Of a DNA stretch of 25,045 bases, positions 12,279 to 19,423 are shown piece by piece (the stretch's first letter is position 1; each line of letters begins with the position of its first letter). The position numbers and the translations under genes were made by a program. Where the stretch lies: assembly GCF_905212365.1 (NCBI RefSeq), contig NZ_CAJMEH010000027.1, positions 1 through 25,045 of the forward strand. The letters are read 5' to 3'. This DNA comes from an uncultured Phascolarctobacterium sp. Its GTDB lineage: Bacteria > Bacillota > Negativicutes > Acidaminococcales > Acidaminococcaceae. The notes below the pieces were generated by a model. It worked only from the letters and a program-made list of their open reading frames with translations, was not told the origin of the DNA and ran no database searches.

Positions 12279-14228
12279 TTATTTTACGCGGCTGCCGGAT
12301 GCCATATTCGGAGCCTCGGCCAGCACCAAATTACCCTGACCGTCGGAAGCGCACAGCAGCATACCGAAGGATTCAATGCCCATGAGCTTGGCCGGAGCCA
12401 GATTAGCCACCACGATGACGTTGCGGCCCAGCATTTGCTCAGGCTCATAGTATTGAGAAATACCGCTGACGATGGTGCGCACCTCGCCGCCGATTTCCAC
12501 CTGTAATTTCAGCAGCTTTTTGGATTTTTTCACTTTTTCTGCCGCCAGCACCTTGCCTACGCGCAAATCGATTTTGCTAAAGTCGTCGATGGAAATTTCC
12601 GGCTTGATGGGCTCCATCTCCGGCTTAGGTTCTTCTTTCGGAACGGCAGCAGCAGGCTCGTAGCGTTTGCCGCCGATAATCGTTGCGCCGTCCTCGGCAA
12701 TTTCGATACGCGGATACAGCGGCTCGCCCTTGCGCACCTTCGTGCCGTTAGCCAGCTTGCCCCAAACGGCGTCCGCCAGCAGGAACTGCTCCGGTACGGT
12801 CAGGCCCAGCTGCTCATAAATTTTCGGGCTGGTAGTCGGAATGTAGGGACTGATTAAGATAGCCACGATGCGCAGCGTTTCCGCCAAATTGTACATCACC
12901 GTCTGCAAGCGTCCGGCCTTGGTCTCGTCCTTCGCCAAAATCCAGGGCGCAGTCTCGTCGATATATTTATTGGTGCGGCTGATGAGCGCCCATACGCCCT
13001 TAATGGCCGCGTTGATTTCCATATTGTCCATGGCTTTAACGTAATTAGCCACGGTTTCGCTCACCAAAGCCTTCAGCTCGCCGTCGATAGGCTCGCTGAC
13101 GCCAGAGTCCGTAACCACGCCGCCGTGATATTTTTCAATCATGCTCACGGTGCGGTGCAGCAGATTGCCCAAATCGTTGGCCAAATCGGCGTTAATGCGG
13201 GTAATCAGCGCGTCGCGGGAGAAATTGCCGTCGCTGCCCAAATTGATTTCGCGCAGCAGGAAATAGCGAATCGCGTCCGCGCCGAACTCATCGATTAAAG
13301 CCAGCGGGTCGATAACGTTGCCCTTGGACTTGGACATCTTGTCGCCGTCCACTACCAGCCAGCCGTGGCCGTAAACCTCCTGCGGCAGCTCCAGGCCCAT
13401 AGCGTGCAGCATAATCGGCCAGATAATCGTATGGAAGCGCACAATTTCCTTGCCCACCAAATGCAAACTTGCCGGCCAGAATTTATGGAAGAAAGCGTCG
13501 TCCGTGCCGTATTTAATGCCCGTCAGATAGTTGAGCAGCGCGTCGAACCAAACGTAAACCACGTGCTTTTTATCGAAGGGCACGGGAATGCCCCAATCGA
13601 AGGTCGTGCGGGTAATGCACAAATCCTCCAGACCCTGCTTAACGAAATTTATCATCTCGTTGCGGCGGCTGACAGGCTGAATGAAATCGGGATGCTCCTC
13701 GATAAATTGCAGCCACCAATCCTGATACTTGGACATTTTGAAGAAATAGCTTTCCTCCTCCATTTCTTCAACGGGGCGATGACAGTCGGGGCAGCAGCCA
13801 TTTTCGTCCAGCTGGCGCTCCAGCCAATAGGATTCGCAGGGCACGCAGTACAAGCCCTTGTAATTCTTTTTATAAATATCGCCCTGCTCGTAAATTTTTT
13901 GCAAAGCGTCCTGCACAACCTTGTGATGGCGCTCCTGACTCGTGCGGATGAAATCGTTATTAGAAATATGCAGGCGCTCCCACAGCAGCTTGAAGTTAGC
14001 GATAATCGCGTCCACATATTGAATCGGCGTTACGCCCTTTTCCTTAGCCTTGCGCTGAATTTTCAAACCGTGCTCGTCGCTGCCGGTCAGGAAGAAAACC
14101 TCCTCGCCCTTCAAACGATGGAAGCGCGCTAGGCTGTCGGCAATCGTCGTGCAGTAAGCGTGACCGATATGCAGATTGTCGCTGGGATAATAAATCGGAG
14201 TCGTAATATAATAAGTCGGTTTTGTCAT
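12279..14228 (-). CDS. metG: Methionyl-tRNA synthetase
   Basis: A 649-residue class I aminoacyl-tRNA synthetase that charges tRNA-Met. The HIGH motif is at residues 20-23 (NLHIGHAY) and KMSKS at 297-301 (DGDKMSKSKGNV). A zinc-type insertion has C128-x2-C131 and C145/C146-x2-C149. The C-terminal 110 residues (from about 540, IDDFSKIDLRVGKVLAAEKV...) are the dimerising tRNA-binding (Trbp111-like) domain, as in Bacillus. Its ATG overlaps the rsmI stop (ATGA), so translation is coupled; the ribosome site AAGGAGAAGGG lies inside rsmI. Full length and intact. Confidence 0.97.
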   Translation of the reverse strand: MTKPTYYITTPIYYPSDNLHIGHAYCTTIADSLARFHRLKGEEVFFLTGSDEHGLKIQRKAKEKGVTPIQYVDAIIANFKLLWERLHISNNDFIRTSQERHHKVVQDALQKIYEQGDIYKKNYKGLYCVPCESYWLERQLDENGCCPDCHRPVEEMEEESYFFKMSKYQDWWLQFIEEHPDFIQPVSRRNEMINFVKQGLEDLCITRTTFDWGIPVPFDKKHVVYVWFDALLNYLTGIKYGTDDAFFHKFWPASLHLVGKEIVRFHTIIWPIMLHAMGLELPQEVYGHGWLVVDGDKMSKSKGNVIDPLALIDEFGADAIRYFLLREINLGSDGNFSRDALITRINADLANDLGNLLHRTVSMIEKYHGGVVTDSGVSEPIDGELKALVSETVANYVKAMDNMEINAAIKGVWALISRTNKYIDETAPWILAKDETKAGRLQTVMYNLAETLRIVAILISPYIPTTSPKIYEQLGLTVPEQFLLADAVWGKLANGTKVRKGEPLYPRIEIAEDGATIIGGKRYEPAAAVPKEEPKPEMEPIKPEISIDDFSKIDLRVGKVLAAEKVKKSKKLLKLQVEIGGEVRTIVSGISQYYEPEQMLGRNVIVVANLAPAKLMGIESFGMLLCASDGQGNLVLAEAPNMASGSRVK

Positions 14229-15088
14229 TTGCTGATCCCTTCTCCTTCAAGAATAAATTGATTATATAATTCCCGCTTGGGGATTTTACGTTTTTTGGCC
14301 ACCTGCGCCAGCGCAGATTTTTTGTCCATGCCCTCGGCAAGCAAGCGGCGCACCTCGTCCAAAGGCGCCAATTCTTCTTCGTCCTTAGGCTGCTCGCCGT
14401 TGCCCGGCCCGATGACCAAGCAAAACTCGCCCCGCGCACCTTGCTGCTCCAGCCACCTCAGGCAGCCGCTGACTGTGCCGCGGTAAAATTCCTCGTGCAG
14501 CTTGGTCAGCTCCCGCGCCGCCGCCATGGGACGGTCGCCCCAGGCTTCCAGAATATCCTTCAGCACCTCTTCGATGCGGTGCGGCGCTTCGTATAAAAGC
14601 ATCGTCGCCGGAATATGCCGCCAGGCCTCCAGCTGCTCCTTGCGGTTGCGCCTGCTCTTAGGCAAAAAGCCGCCGAAAAAAAACGGGTACGCAGGCAGTC
14701 CGGAAGCAATCAGCGCGCATAAGGCGGCGTTAGCGCCGGGCACGGGCACTACCCGTACACCTGCGGCAATCGCGTCCTTCGCCAAGGCTTCGCCGGGGTC
14801 GGCAATGCCCGGAAAGCCCGCGTCGCTGACCAAAGCGATATTTTTACCGGCCAGCAGCTGCTCCAATAAATAAGCGCCCTGCTTTTCCTTGCTGTGCTCG
14901 TCGTAACGGATAAGACGTCCCTTGATGCCGAAATGATTCAAAAGCTGCAAGGTGTGCCGCGTATCCTCGGCGGCGATTAAATCCGCCTCCCGCAGCATCC
15001 GCAACGCGCGCGGCGTCATATCCTCCAGATTGCCGATAGGCGTGGCGCACAGGTACAAGGTTCCATATTGAATTTTCTCCGCTGTCAC
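14225..15088 (-). CDS. rsmI: 16S rRNA (cytidine-1402-2'-O)-methyltransferase RsmI
   Basis: A 287-residue tetrapyrrole-methylase-fold enzyme that 2'-O-methylates C1402 in the decoding centre of 16S rRNA. Family motifs: LYLCATPIGNLEDMTPRAL, AAEDTRHTLQLLNHFGI, SDAGFPGIADPGEAL, VPGANAALCALIASGLP and LYEAPHRIEEVL. I chose the GTG at 15088, which has GGAGG 7 nt upstream and leaves ten residues before the first strand, as usual. An upstream in-frame ATG (15121) has no ribosome site. It is the first gene of the rsmI-metG unit, insulated from upstream transcription by the terminator at 15171-15197. Confidence 0.92.
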   Translation of the reverse strand: MTAEKIQYGTLYLCATPIGNLEDMTPRALRMLREADLIAAEDTRHTLQLLNHFGIKGRLIRYDEHSKEKQGAYLLEQLLAGKNIALVSDAGFPGIADPGEALAKDAIAAGVRVVPVPGANAALCALIASGLPAYPFFFGGFLPKSRRNRKEQLEAWRHIPATMLLYEAPHRIEEVLKDILEAWGDRPMAAARELTKLHEEFYRGTVSGCLRWLEQQGARGEFCLVIGPGNGEQPKDEEELAPLDEVRRLLAEGMDKKSALAQVAKKRKIPKRELYNQFILEGEGISK

Positions 15089-15170
15089 AGCCTCGCCTCC
15101 AGTTCTTTGGGCTCGCCGCATACTTGCCCATAATATAATTATTTTATCACACTACTAACAAATAATAAAG

Positions 15171-15197
15171 CAAAAGCGCGCAGAATTAACTGCGCGC
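15171..15197 (-). terminator. Minus-strand terminator upstream of rsmI
   Basis: An 8-bp stem, GCGCGCAG (15176-15183) with CTGCGCGC (15190-15197), loop of 6 nt; the minus-strand tail is TTTTGCTTTATTATT. It stops leftward transcription before the rsmI-metG unit. Confidence 0.7.
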
Positions 15198-15248
15198 GCA
15201 GGCAGCAGCGCTCAGCTTGAGCCAGCGCCGCCTAAAGCGAAATAAAAA

Positions 15249-15277
15249 TTGCTTTATCATCTCAGATGAAATAAAAT
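15249..15277 (+). promoter_or_regulatory. Promoter of the tautomerase gene with embedded palindrome
   Basis: TTGCTT (15249-15254) and TAAAAT (15272-15277), spacer 17 bp. TCATCT-C-AGATGA (15257-15269), an odd-centred perfect inverted repeat, fills the spacer and is a candidate repressor site. Confidence 0.5.
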
Positions 15278-15309
15278 ATATGCAAAAGGTAACGAAAGGA
15301 GGCATTTCC

Positions 15310-15516
15310 ATGCCGTACGTTAATATCAAAATCACTAAAGAGGGAAACGTGACCCCGGAGCAAAAGCGCCGACTCATCGAAGGCGCGACCAATCTGCTGC
15401 ACGACGTTTTAGGAAAAAACAAAGCGACCACCGTAGTCGTCATCGACGAGGTGGACACGGATAACTGGGGCATCGGCGGCACGCCGGTAACAGAAATCCG
15501 CCAGCGGGCAAAATGA
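15310..15516 (+). CDS. 4-oxalocrotonate tautomerase-family protein
   Basis: A 68-residue protein of the 4-oxalocrotonate tautomerase superfamily. Loss of the initiator Met exposes Pro1 (MPYVNIKITKEGNVTPEQK), the general base of the family. The beta-alpha-beta unit is followed by ATTVVVIDEVDTDNWGIGGTPV, typical of the short 4-OT group, which forms hexamers. Arg residues of the PEQKRRLIEGAT helix match the usual substrate-binding region. Housekeeping members in Firmicutes have no certain physiological substrate. The start at 15310 is set by AAAGGAGG 7 nt upstream. It converges on the ATPase gene with only 6 bp between stop codons and no terminator, so the two transcripts overlap. Confidence 0.88.
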   Translation: MPYVNIKITKEGNVTPEQKRRLIEGATNLLHDVLGKNKATTVVVIDEVDTDNWGIGGTPVTEIRQRAK

Positions 15517-15522
15517 TTTTCA

Positions 15523-16812
15523 TTATATCACGCTATCGTCCAATAAAAAATCTGCCAAGCCTATATTTAAAACGCCCTGTTCATCATACCAACGCTTACC
15601 CACGTCCTGACGCACAATAATTTTAGGAAAATAATCGCCGGTCAGACTAAAGGGTTTTAATTCCGTCCGCCGTTTTTCCTCAGTATCCAGCGCATACGCC
15701 GACTGAATATAAACGCGCTTGCCGCCGCTGTTAGCGACAAAATCAATCTCCCTAGCTACGCGCGCTCCCTGATTATTGTTTTCATATTCCTTGGAATAAA
15801 CGACGCCCACATCCACATTAAAGCCCCTGATAATAAGTTCGTTATAAATAATATTTTCCATAATGTGCGTCATTTCCTGCTGGCGAAAGCCTATGCGCGC
15901 ATTGCGTAAGCCGATATCCTCGCAATAATATTTGTACGGAAATTTAAAATACGCTTTCCCGCGCACATCGTAACGCCTGCTTTCGGAAATCAAGTAAGCG
16001 TCCAACAAATAATCGATATACGCTTTGACAGTATTGCCGGAAATATTTATTTGCTGCATAGATTTGAGCGTGTTGGCTATTTTACTGGGATTAGTCAAAG
16101 AGCCGATAGACGAACAAAGCAAATCTAAAATCTGTCCCAGAACATCTTCCCTTTCAACATTTTGGCGTTCCACTATGTCGCGCAGATAAACCTCAGAAAC
16201 AAGCGACGATAAATATTTAACCTTAGCTTTATCGTTAGGCTGCGACAAGCAAAGCGGCATACCGCCAAAGCAAGCGTAATCATTTAAGGCCTGCTGTTTA
16301 TCGCCGCCAACCGCGCTATAATATTCGGCAAAGCTCAACGGGTGTAGATGAATCTCGTCGCTGCGTCCCCTGAATTCCGTTAATATATCCTTAGACAACA
16401 TTTTGGAATTGCTGCCGGTGACGTAAATATCAAGATTAGGCAGAGTTTTTAAATCGTTAAGCGCATCGTAAAACGTAATGCGTTTGCCGTCCTTATTATA
16501 CGGGTTAGCGACCTCGTCGGACATTTGAATCTCATCTATAAAAAGATAAAATTGCTCGCCGCTTCTGCCCGCCCGCTCGCGAACGTGCGCTGCCAACTGC
16601 AGCGGGTCGCGAAAACGAAGGTCTTTGAGCAAATCGAGCGCGATGAAAATAATATTATCTTGGGATATGCCTTGCGCCAACAAATATTTTTTAAAAAGCT
16701 CGTTCAGCAAATACGATTTACCGCAGCGTCTGACGCCGGTAATTACTTTAATTTGCCCGTCGCCCATATACGCTATCAGCTGCTGCAAATAACTATCGCG
16801 TTTAATTTCCAT
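15523..16812 (-). CDS. AAA-family ATPase with DUF4143-type C-terminal domain
   Basis: A 429-residue ATPase of the AAA_14/DUF4143 type. The Walker A motif is G26-VRRCGKS-33 and Walker B is FIDEIQ (91-96), followed by a sensor-like DIYVTGSNSKML. The C-terminal part (RYDVRGKAYFKFPYKYYCEDIGLRNAR, then IIYNELIIRGFNVDVGVV, and REIDFVANSGGKRVYIQSAY) has the D/E-I/V-D-F-V-A and Q-x-A pattern of a PD-(D/E)XK-like nuclease fold. Such genes occur in many near-identical copies in gut anaerobes. Function is unknown; defence or mobile-element roles have been proposed for related ATPases. A second copy of its leader lies 70 bp upstream. Intact and in frame. Confidence 0.85.
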   Translation of the reverse strand: MEIKRDSYLQQLIAYMGDGQIKVITGVRRCGKSYLLNELFKKYLLAQGISQDNIIFIALDLLKDLRFRDPLQLAAHVRERAGRSGEQFYLFIDEIQMSDEVANPYNKDGKRITFYDALNDLKTLPNLDIYVTGSNSKMLSKDILTEFRGRSDEIHLHPLSFAEYYSAVGGDKQQALNDYACFGGMPLCLSQPNDKAKVKYLSSLVSEVYLRDIVERQNVEREDVLGQILDLLCSSIGSLTNPSKIANTLKSMQQINISGNTVKAYIDYLLDAYLISESRRYDVRGKAYFKFPYKYYCEDIGLRNARIGFRQQEMTHIMENIIYNELIIRGFNVDVGVVYSKEYENNNQGARVAREIDFVANSGGKRVYIQSAYALDTEEKRRTELKPFSLTGDYFPKIIVRQDVGKRWYDEQGVLNIGLADFLLDDSVI

Positions 16813-16817
16813 ATTCT

Positions 16818-16862
16818 CACCACCACTGAAAAGTTTTGCCCTACAGGTCTTTACTTTTCAAT
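16818..16862 (-). repeat. Leader repeat A of the ATPase gene
   Basis: Contains an 8-bp inverted repeat in the mRNA leader (TGAAAAGT...ACTTTTCA on the minus strand) around CCTGTAGGG, directly before the ribosome site GGTGGTGAG. A minus-strand TATAAT (16867-16862) lies just upstream. A similar copy (B) is at 16888-16937. Confidence 0.65.
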
Positions 16863-16887
16863 ATTATAGCACAAAAGCTGCTAACCT

Positions 16888-16937
16888 CGCCACCATTTCA
16901 TTGAAAAGTTTTACCCTATAGGGCGTTAATTTTCAAT
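16888..16937 (-). repeat. Leader repeat B (duplicate of the ATPase leader)
   Basis: Repeats the layout of copy A, with TTGAAAA at one end, TTTTCAA at the other and a perfect central palindrome, CCCTATAGGG (16915-16924). Even the ribosome-site-like GGTGG is retained, but no ATG or gene follows before copy A. It is probably a remnant of recombination between related ATPase genes. Confidence 0.6.
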
Positions 16938-16949
16938 AAGATAACAAAC

Positions 16950-16995
16950 GCCGACAAATGTTCCTATCGTGAAATGCGAGAGGAACGCCAAATAT
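16950..16995 (+). repeat. Dispersed hairpin element, copy 2
   Basis: Starts GCCGACAA, folds as GTTCC-T-A-TCG, loop TGAAATG, CGA-G-A-GGAAC (16960-16986), then CGCCAAATAT. It has the same A-G mismatch as copy 1 (3209-3256), but T-A replaces T-G in the stem and the loop differs, so the shape is kept while the sequence varies. Confidence 0.5.
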
Positions 16996-17047
16996 CAAAC
17001 GGCAAAATCTTTTCCTATAACGAAACGTTACTGCAAAGAATGTTAGC

Positions 17048-17097
17048 AAAAAAAGCGCACTGCCTGCAATTTATTATACTTGCAAGCAGTGCGCTTT
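17048..17097. terminator. Terminator of the exported-protein pair
   Basis: An 18-position stem with one C-A mismatch (17052-17069 with 17080-17097) and a 10-nt loop. The minus strand has seven T after the stem, so it ends the unit 18349-17121. Its AAAGCGCACTG/CAGTGCGCTTT arms recur at 18893-18936 and, in part, at 22146-22170. Confidence 0.8.
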
Positions 17098-17120
17098 ACT
17101 TTTGCTGCTATAAAATTTCG

Positions 17121-17561
17121 TTACCGCAAATCATTGCGAGGATCTTTTTCCCAAGCTATTTTACAAATTTCACAAATAGCTTCGGCCCATGTTTCAGGTG
17201 CTACACTTTGAAATTCCAAATAATTGATATTCTGTGAATCTAATATTTTACCTTTTTTATCATAAGTGATGATCGTATTCAACTTATATTTTTTACAGGT
17301 CAAATCATAAGTACTTCTTTCCTTTGACGATGCATCTCTTGTTGAGTTATAAAATAAAGTCCAAACCTCCACTTGCTTATGCCCTTTATGCGAGTATGAA
17401 TCATCAATATGATATTCCATCGATTCCATATCCACCCAACAGCCCATTTCATCAGTTGAACCTAACCAAAACCATCTTTTATCCATAGGTGCTTCAAACG
17501 CCATGCACACTGACGTAAGCAAAAGCTGCAAAATAAATGCGAACGCTAAAATCCGTTTCAT
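17121..17561 (-). CDS. Exported protein resembling surface-adhesin protein E domain
   Basis: A 146-residue protein with a Sec signal (MKRILAFAFILQLLLTSVCMA). The mature part begins with WFWLGSTDEMGCWVDMESMEY, followed by VEVWTLFYNSTRD, a single Cys in YDLTCKKYKLNT and SVAPETWAEAICEICKI. This W-x-D-x-S start, central 'VW' strand and 'C-K' strand resemble the 'surface-adhesin protein E' domain common in Negativicutes and Proteobacteria, although I cannot confirm it by alignment. Composition is A/T-richer than the housekeeping genes nearby. The ribosome site GGAGGGACGG precedes the ATG. It lies 29 nt downstream of the next exported protein gene and is ended by the terminator at 17048, so the two form one unit. 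Confidence 0.7.
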   Translation of the reverse strand: MKRILAFAFILQLLLTSVCMAFEAPMDKRWFWLGSTDEMGCWVDMESMEYHIDDSYSHKGHKQVEVWTLFYNSTRDASSKERSTYDLTCKKYKLNTIITYDKKGKILDSQNINYLEFQSVAPETWAEAICEICKIAWEKDPRNDLR

Positions 17562-17590
17562 CTCCGTCCCTCCATTTTAAAATTCATTTT

Positions 17591-18349
17591 TTATCCTGCG
17601 TTGACAATAATTACCTGTCCATGCGGCACGTTGGGATTCATTGCGTCTGCCAATTCTGCCTGCGTTACGCCTAAATCAACATTCTCTCTAACTTCAACCT
17701 GAAAATCTGTACCTGCAGGATAATTTATATTGCTGCCCTTCATAAACAAACCGCCCACCAAGCTTACAGCCGCAGCCACTGCAACTGCGCCGCCGTCGGT
17801 TTTTCCTTTTCCTTCCAGGCCTTTGCGCAAAGGAACGCTGACATTGTTCAAGGTTTTTATTTCGCGACCTGCAATACGCAGCACGCCTTTTCTGCCAAAG
17901 CCGCCGGCCTTCTGCACTTCATAAACATAACCCATACCGACAGTGCCTTTCGGAATAACGACAACGCCGTTAATAATTAAATTTTCCGTCGTTCTAAATT
18001 CTACCTGTTGATTCTTTTTATGCGTTTTGGAATTTGCCGCTTCTACCAATTCTACATTCAACAAAGTTTTTTTCGGAATATAGATATGTCCTGGCAACAC
18101 ATTGCTGATGCTGATGCGAGCGGCTTGCTTTTCTTCTTCCTGTTGTTTTAATTCCAATCTTTGTTTAAAGGTTAATTGGCTTTCATCTATTTTTACAGGC
18201 TGTACTTCCTCATCGGCAAACGGATCGTAATCCGCCGCTTCATGCGCAGCATTATAATTTTCCGCGCAAGCCGCAGGAATGCCTGCGCCGTTAAACAATA
18301 TCATAACGCTAAGAAATATTGCCGTTATTTTCCCCGTAGATTTCATCAT
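17591..18349 (-). CDS. Exported protein of unknown function
   Basis: A 252-residue protein with a Sec signal (MMKSTGKITAIFLSVMILFN, cleavage near ACA|ENYN). After an acidic region and a charged, probably coiled segment (KQRLELKQQEEEKQAAR) comes a beta-rich domain (LPGHIYIPKKTLLNVELVEA, NGVVVIPKGTVGMGYVYEV, LRIAGREIKTLNNVSVPLR). A glycine/alanine/valine stretch follows (GGAVAVAAAVSLVGGLFMKG) and then FPAG-like NYPAGTDFQVEV. The beta part recalls proteins whose surface strands carry 'IPKGT' motifs, such as TrbI/VirB10-like domains, but I would not assign it. The start at 18349 has AAGGAGG 9 nt upstream. It is transcribed from 18422-18450, divergent from an XRE regulator. Confidence 0.7.
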   Translation of the reverse strand: MMKSTGKITAIFLSVMILFNGAGIPAACAENYNAAHEAADYDPFADEEVQPVKIDESQLTFKQRLELKQQEEEKQAARISISNVLPGHIYIPKKTLLNVELVEAANSKTHKKNQQVEFRTTENLIINGVVVIPKGTVGMGYVYEVQKAGGFGRKGVLRIAGREIKTLNNVSVPLRKGLEGKGKTDGGAVAVAAAVSLVGGLFMKGSNINYPAGTDFQVEVRENVDLGVTQAELADAMNPNVPHGQVIIVNAG

Positions 18350-18421
18350 AAAAATTTTCCTCCTTTTACTAAGCTGCAACGCGCACAGCGCAACTTGAAC
18401 TACCTATATTCAGCTAATTTT

Positions 18422-18460
18422 ATAATACAACTATTAGCCGACAAAATCAATACTATTAGC
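18422..18460 (-). promoter_or_regulatory. Promoter of the exported-protein pair with paired 9-bp repeats
   Basis: Minus-strand TTGATT (18450-18445) and TATTAT (18427-18422), spacer 17 bp. The 9-mer ACTATTAGC (plus strand) occurs at 18430-18438, inside the spacer, and 18452-18460, next to the -35: 22 bp apart, about two helical turns. This is a likely operator, and the divergent XRE gene is the obvious candidate for its regulator. Confidence 0.6.
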
Positions 18461-18521
18461 ATATTAAAAATGCTTTTATTTTCTTATACCATTGTCTTAG
18501 GCAAAGGTAGGAGGAAATCGT

Positions 18522-18860
18522 ATGGACTATATTGCTTTAGGTAAAAGGATTAGGGAAGAACGCTGCAAGCTTAATTTAACGCAAGAAAAATTAGCGGAGG
18601 ACGTTGATTTAACGCCAGCATATATTGGTCAAATAGAAAGAGGCGAACGCAAGGTAACGCTGGAAAAGCTTGTCGCCATCGTCAACAGATTGGGCGTAAC
18701 CGTCGATTACGTTATCAGCGATTCCTTGGAGGCGGTACCCACAGAATACGATATTATGTTAGAAGGCATGCTTAAGGGACGTTCGCCAGAAGAAAAACTT
18801 TTAATAACCAATATTTTAAAAGCAATCTTTGATTATAAAGCGAAGCAATATTATTACTGA
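18522..18860 (+). CDS. XRE-family transcriptional regulator
   Basis: A 112-residue regulator with a Cro/C1-type helix-turn-helix in residues 6-62: LGKRIREERCKLNLTQEKLAEDVDLTPAYIGQIERGERKVTLEKLVAIVNRLGVTVDYVI. The C-terminal 45 residues are helical (EEKLLITNILKAIFDYKAKQ) and probably dimerise. The ribosome site TAGGAGG precedes the ATG. It is divergent from the exported-protein pair, whose promoter carries two identical 9-bp sites, so it may regulate them (inference). XRE proteins of this size are also common as single-gene regulators in conserved chromosomal positions. A bidirectional terminator follows at 18891. Confidence 0.85.
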   Translation: MDYIALGKRIREERCKLNLTQEKLAEDVDLTPAYIGQIERGERKVTLEKLVAIVNRLGVTVDYVISDSLEAVPTEYDIMLEGMLKGRSPEEKLLITNILKAIFDYKAKQYYY

Positions 18861-18890
18861 TATTTATTTTCTAAATATAGATTGCAATAA

Positions 18891-18940
18891 TAAAGCGCAC
18901 TGTTTGCAAGCTTTTACGCTCTCAGGCAGTGCGCTTAAAT
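18891..18940. terminator. Bidirectional terminator between XRE gene and panD
   Basis: AAGCGCACTG (18893-18902) pairs with CAGTGCGCTT (18927-18936), and pairing partly continues inward. T-rich tails occur on both sides. A second inverted repeat, TAACTGTT (18952-18959) / AACAGTTA (18973-18980), lies between it and the end of panD and has no T-run. Confidence 0.7.
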
Positions 18941-19039
18941 TTTATTACAATTAACTGTTAGTCATAGGATTAAACAGTTATGCCAACCAATGCGCTTGAA
19001 TATTTTATTTCAAAACATTTGGCAAGCCTGCTCTTTTCC

Positions 19040-19423
19040 TTAACCGATCTCGCGTTCCTTTTCCGTGCCGCGCACGTTAACGGGACGGTTATGAGCATCC
19101 ACCATAACTACCTTGGGCTCGTAGCCTTTCGCTTCCTTTTCGTCCATCATAGCGTAAGCAATAATGATAACCGTATCGCCCACTACTACCTTACGGGCTG
19201 CCGCGCCGTTTAAGCAAATGACGCCGCTGCCGCGCTCGCCGGCGATAACGTAGGTTTCCAAACGGTTGCCGTTATTATTATCCACGATTTGCACCCGTTC
19301 TCCCGGAAGAATGCCGGACAGCTCCAGCAGTTCGCTGTCGATAGTAATGCTGCCCATATATTCCAGATTAGCTTCGGTTACGGTAGCGCGATGAATTTTG
19401 CCATGAAACATATTATAAAGCAT
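19040..19423 (-). CDS. panD: Aspartate 1-decarboxylase (proenzyme)
   Basis: A 127-residue pyruvoyl enzyme that makes beta-alanine from L-aspartate for pantothenate. It self-cleaves between G24 and S25 (LEYMGSITID), and Ser25 becomes the pyruvoyl group. Other family landmarks: MFHGKIHRATVTEANL at the start, NGNRLETYVIAGERGSGVICLNGAAAR (with the Tyr and Asn needed for catalysis) and VGDTVIIIAYAMMDE. Full length. Its ATG overlaps the panC stop by 1 bp (TAATG), so translation is coupled. It is the last gene of the pan unit. Confidence 0.96.
   Translation of the reverse strand: MLYNMFHGKIHRATVTEANLEYMGSITIDSELLELSGILPGERVQIVDNNNGNRLETYVIAGERGSGVICLNGAAARKVVVGDTVIIIAYAMMDEKEAKGYEPKVVMVDAHNRPVNVRGTEKEREIG

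Larger units (their letters stand above)
16938..17120. other. Gene-free stretch: dispersed hairpin copy 2 and a terminator
   Basis: Together with 16813-16937 this makes about 300 bp without a gene. It holds the second copy of the dispersed hairpin (16950-16995) and the terminator at 17048-17097. An 87-residue open frame on the plus strand crosses both hairpins, has no ribosome site and is not a credible gene. Confidence 0.6.

Noticed and set aside
13365..14132. A 255-residue open frame antisense to metG
   Set aside because: A shadow of the metG codon pattern; no ribosome site and no recognisable family, while metG is intact.
15523..16812. Part of an anti-phage defence island around the AAA/DUF4143 ATPase
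   Set aside because: Neighbours are a tautomerase and exported proteins; no nuclease, methyltransferase or other defence partner is adjacent.
16818..16937. CRISPR-like repeat
   Set aside because: Only two copies, imperfect, each with an inverted repeat and a ribosome-site-like end; no spacer series and no cas genes.
16974..17237. An 87-residue plus-strand open frame
   Set aside because: No ribosome site; it runs through the dispersed hairpin and a terminator and into the antisense of the exported-protein gene.
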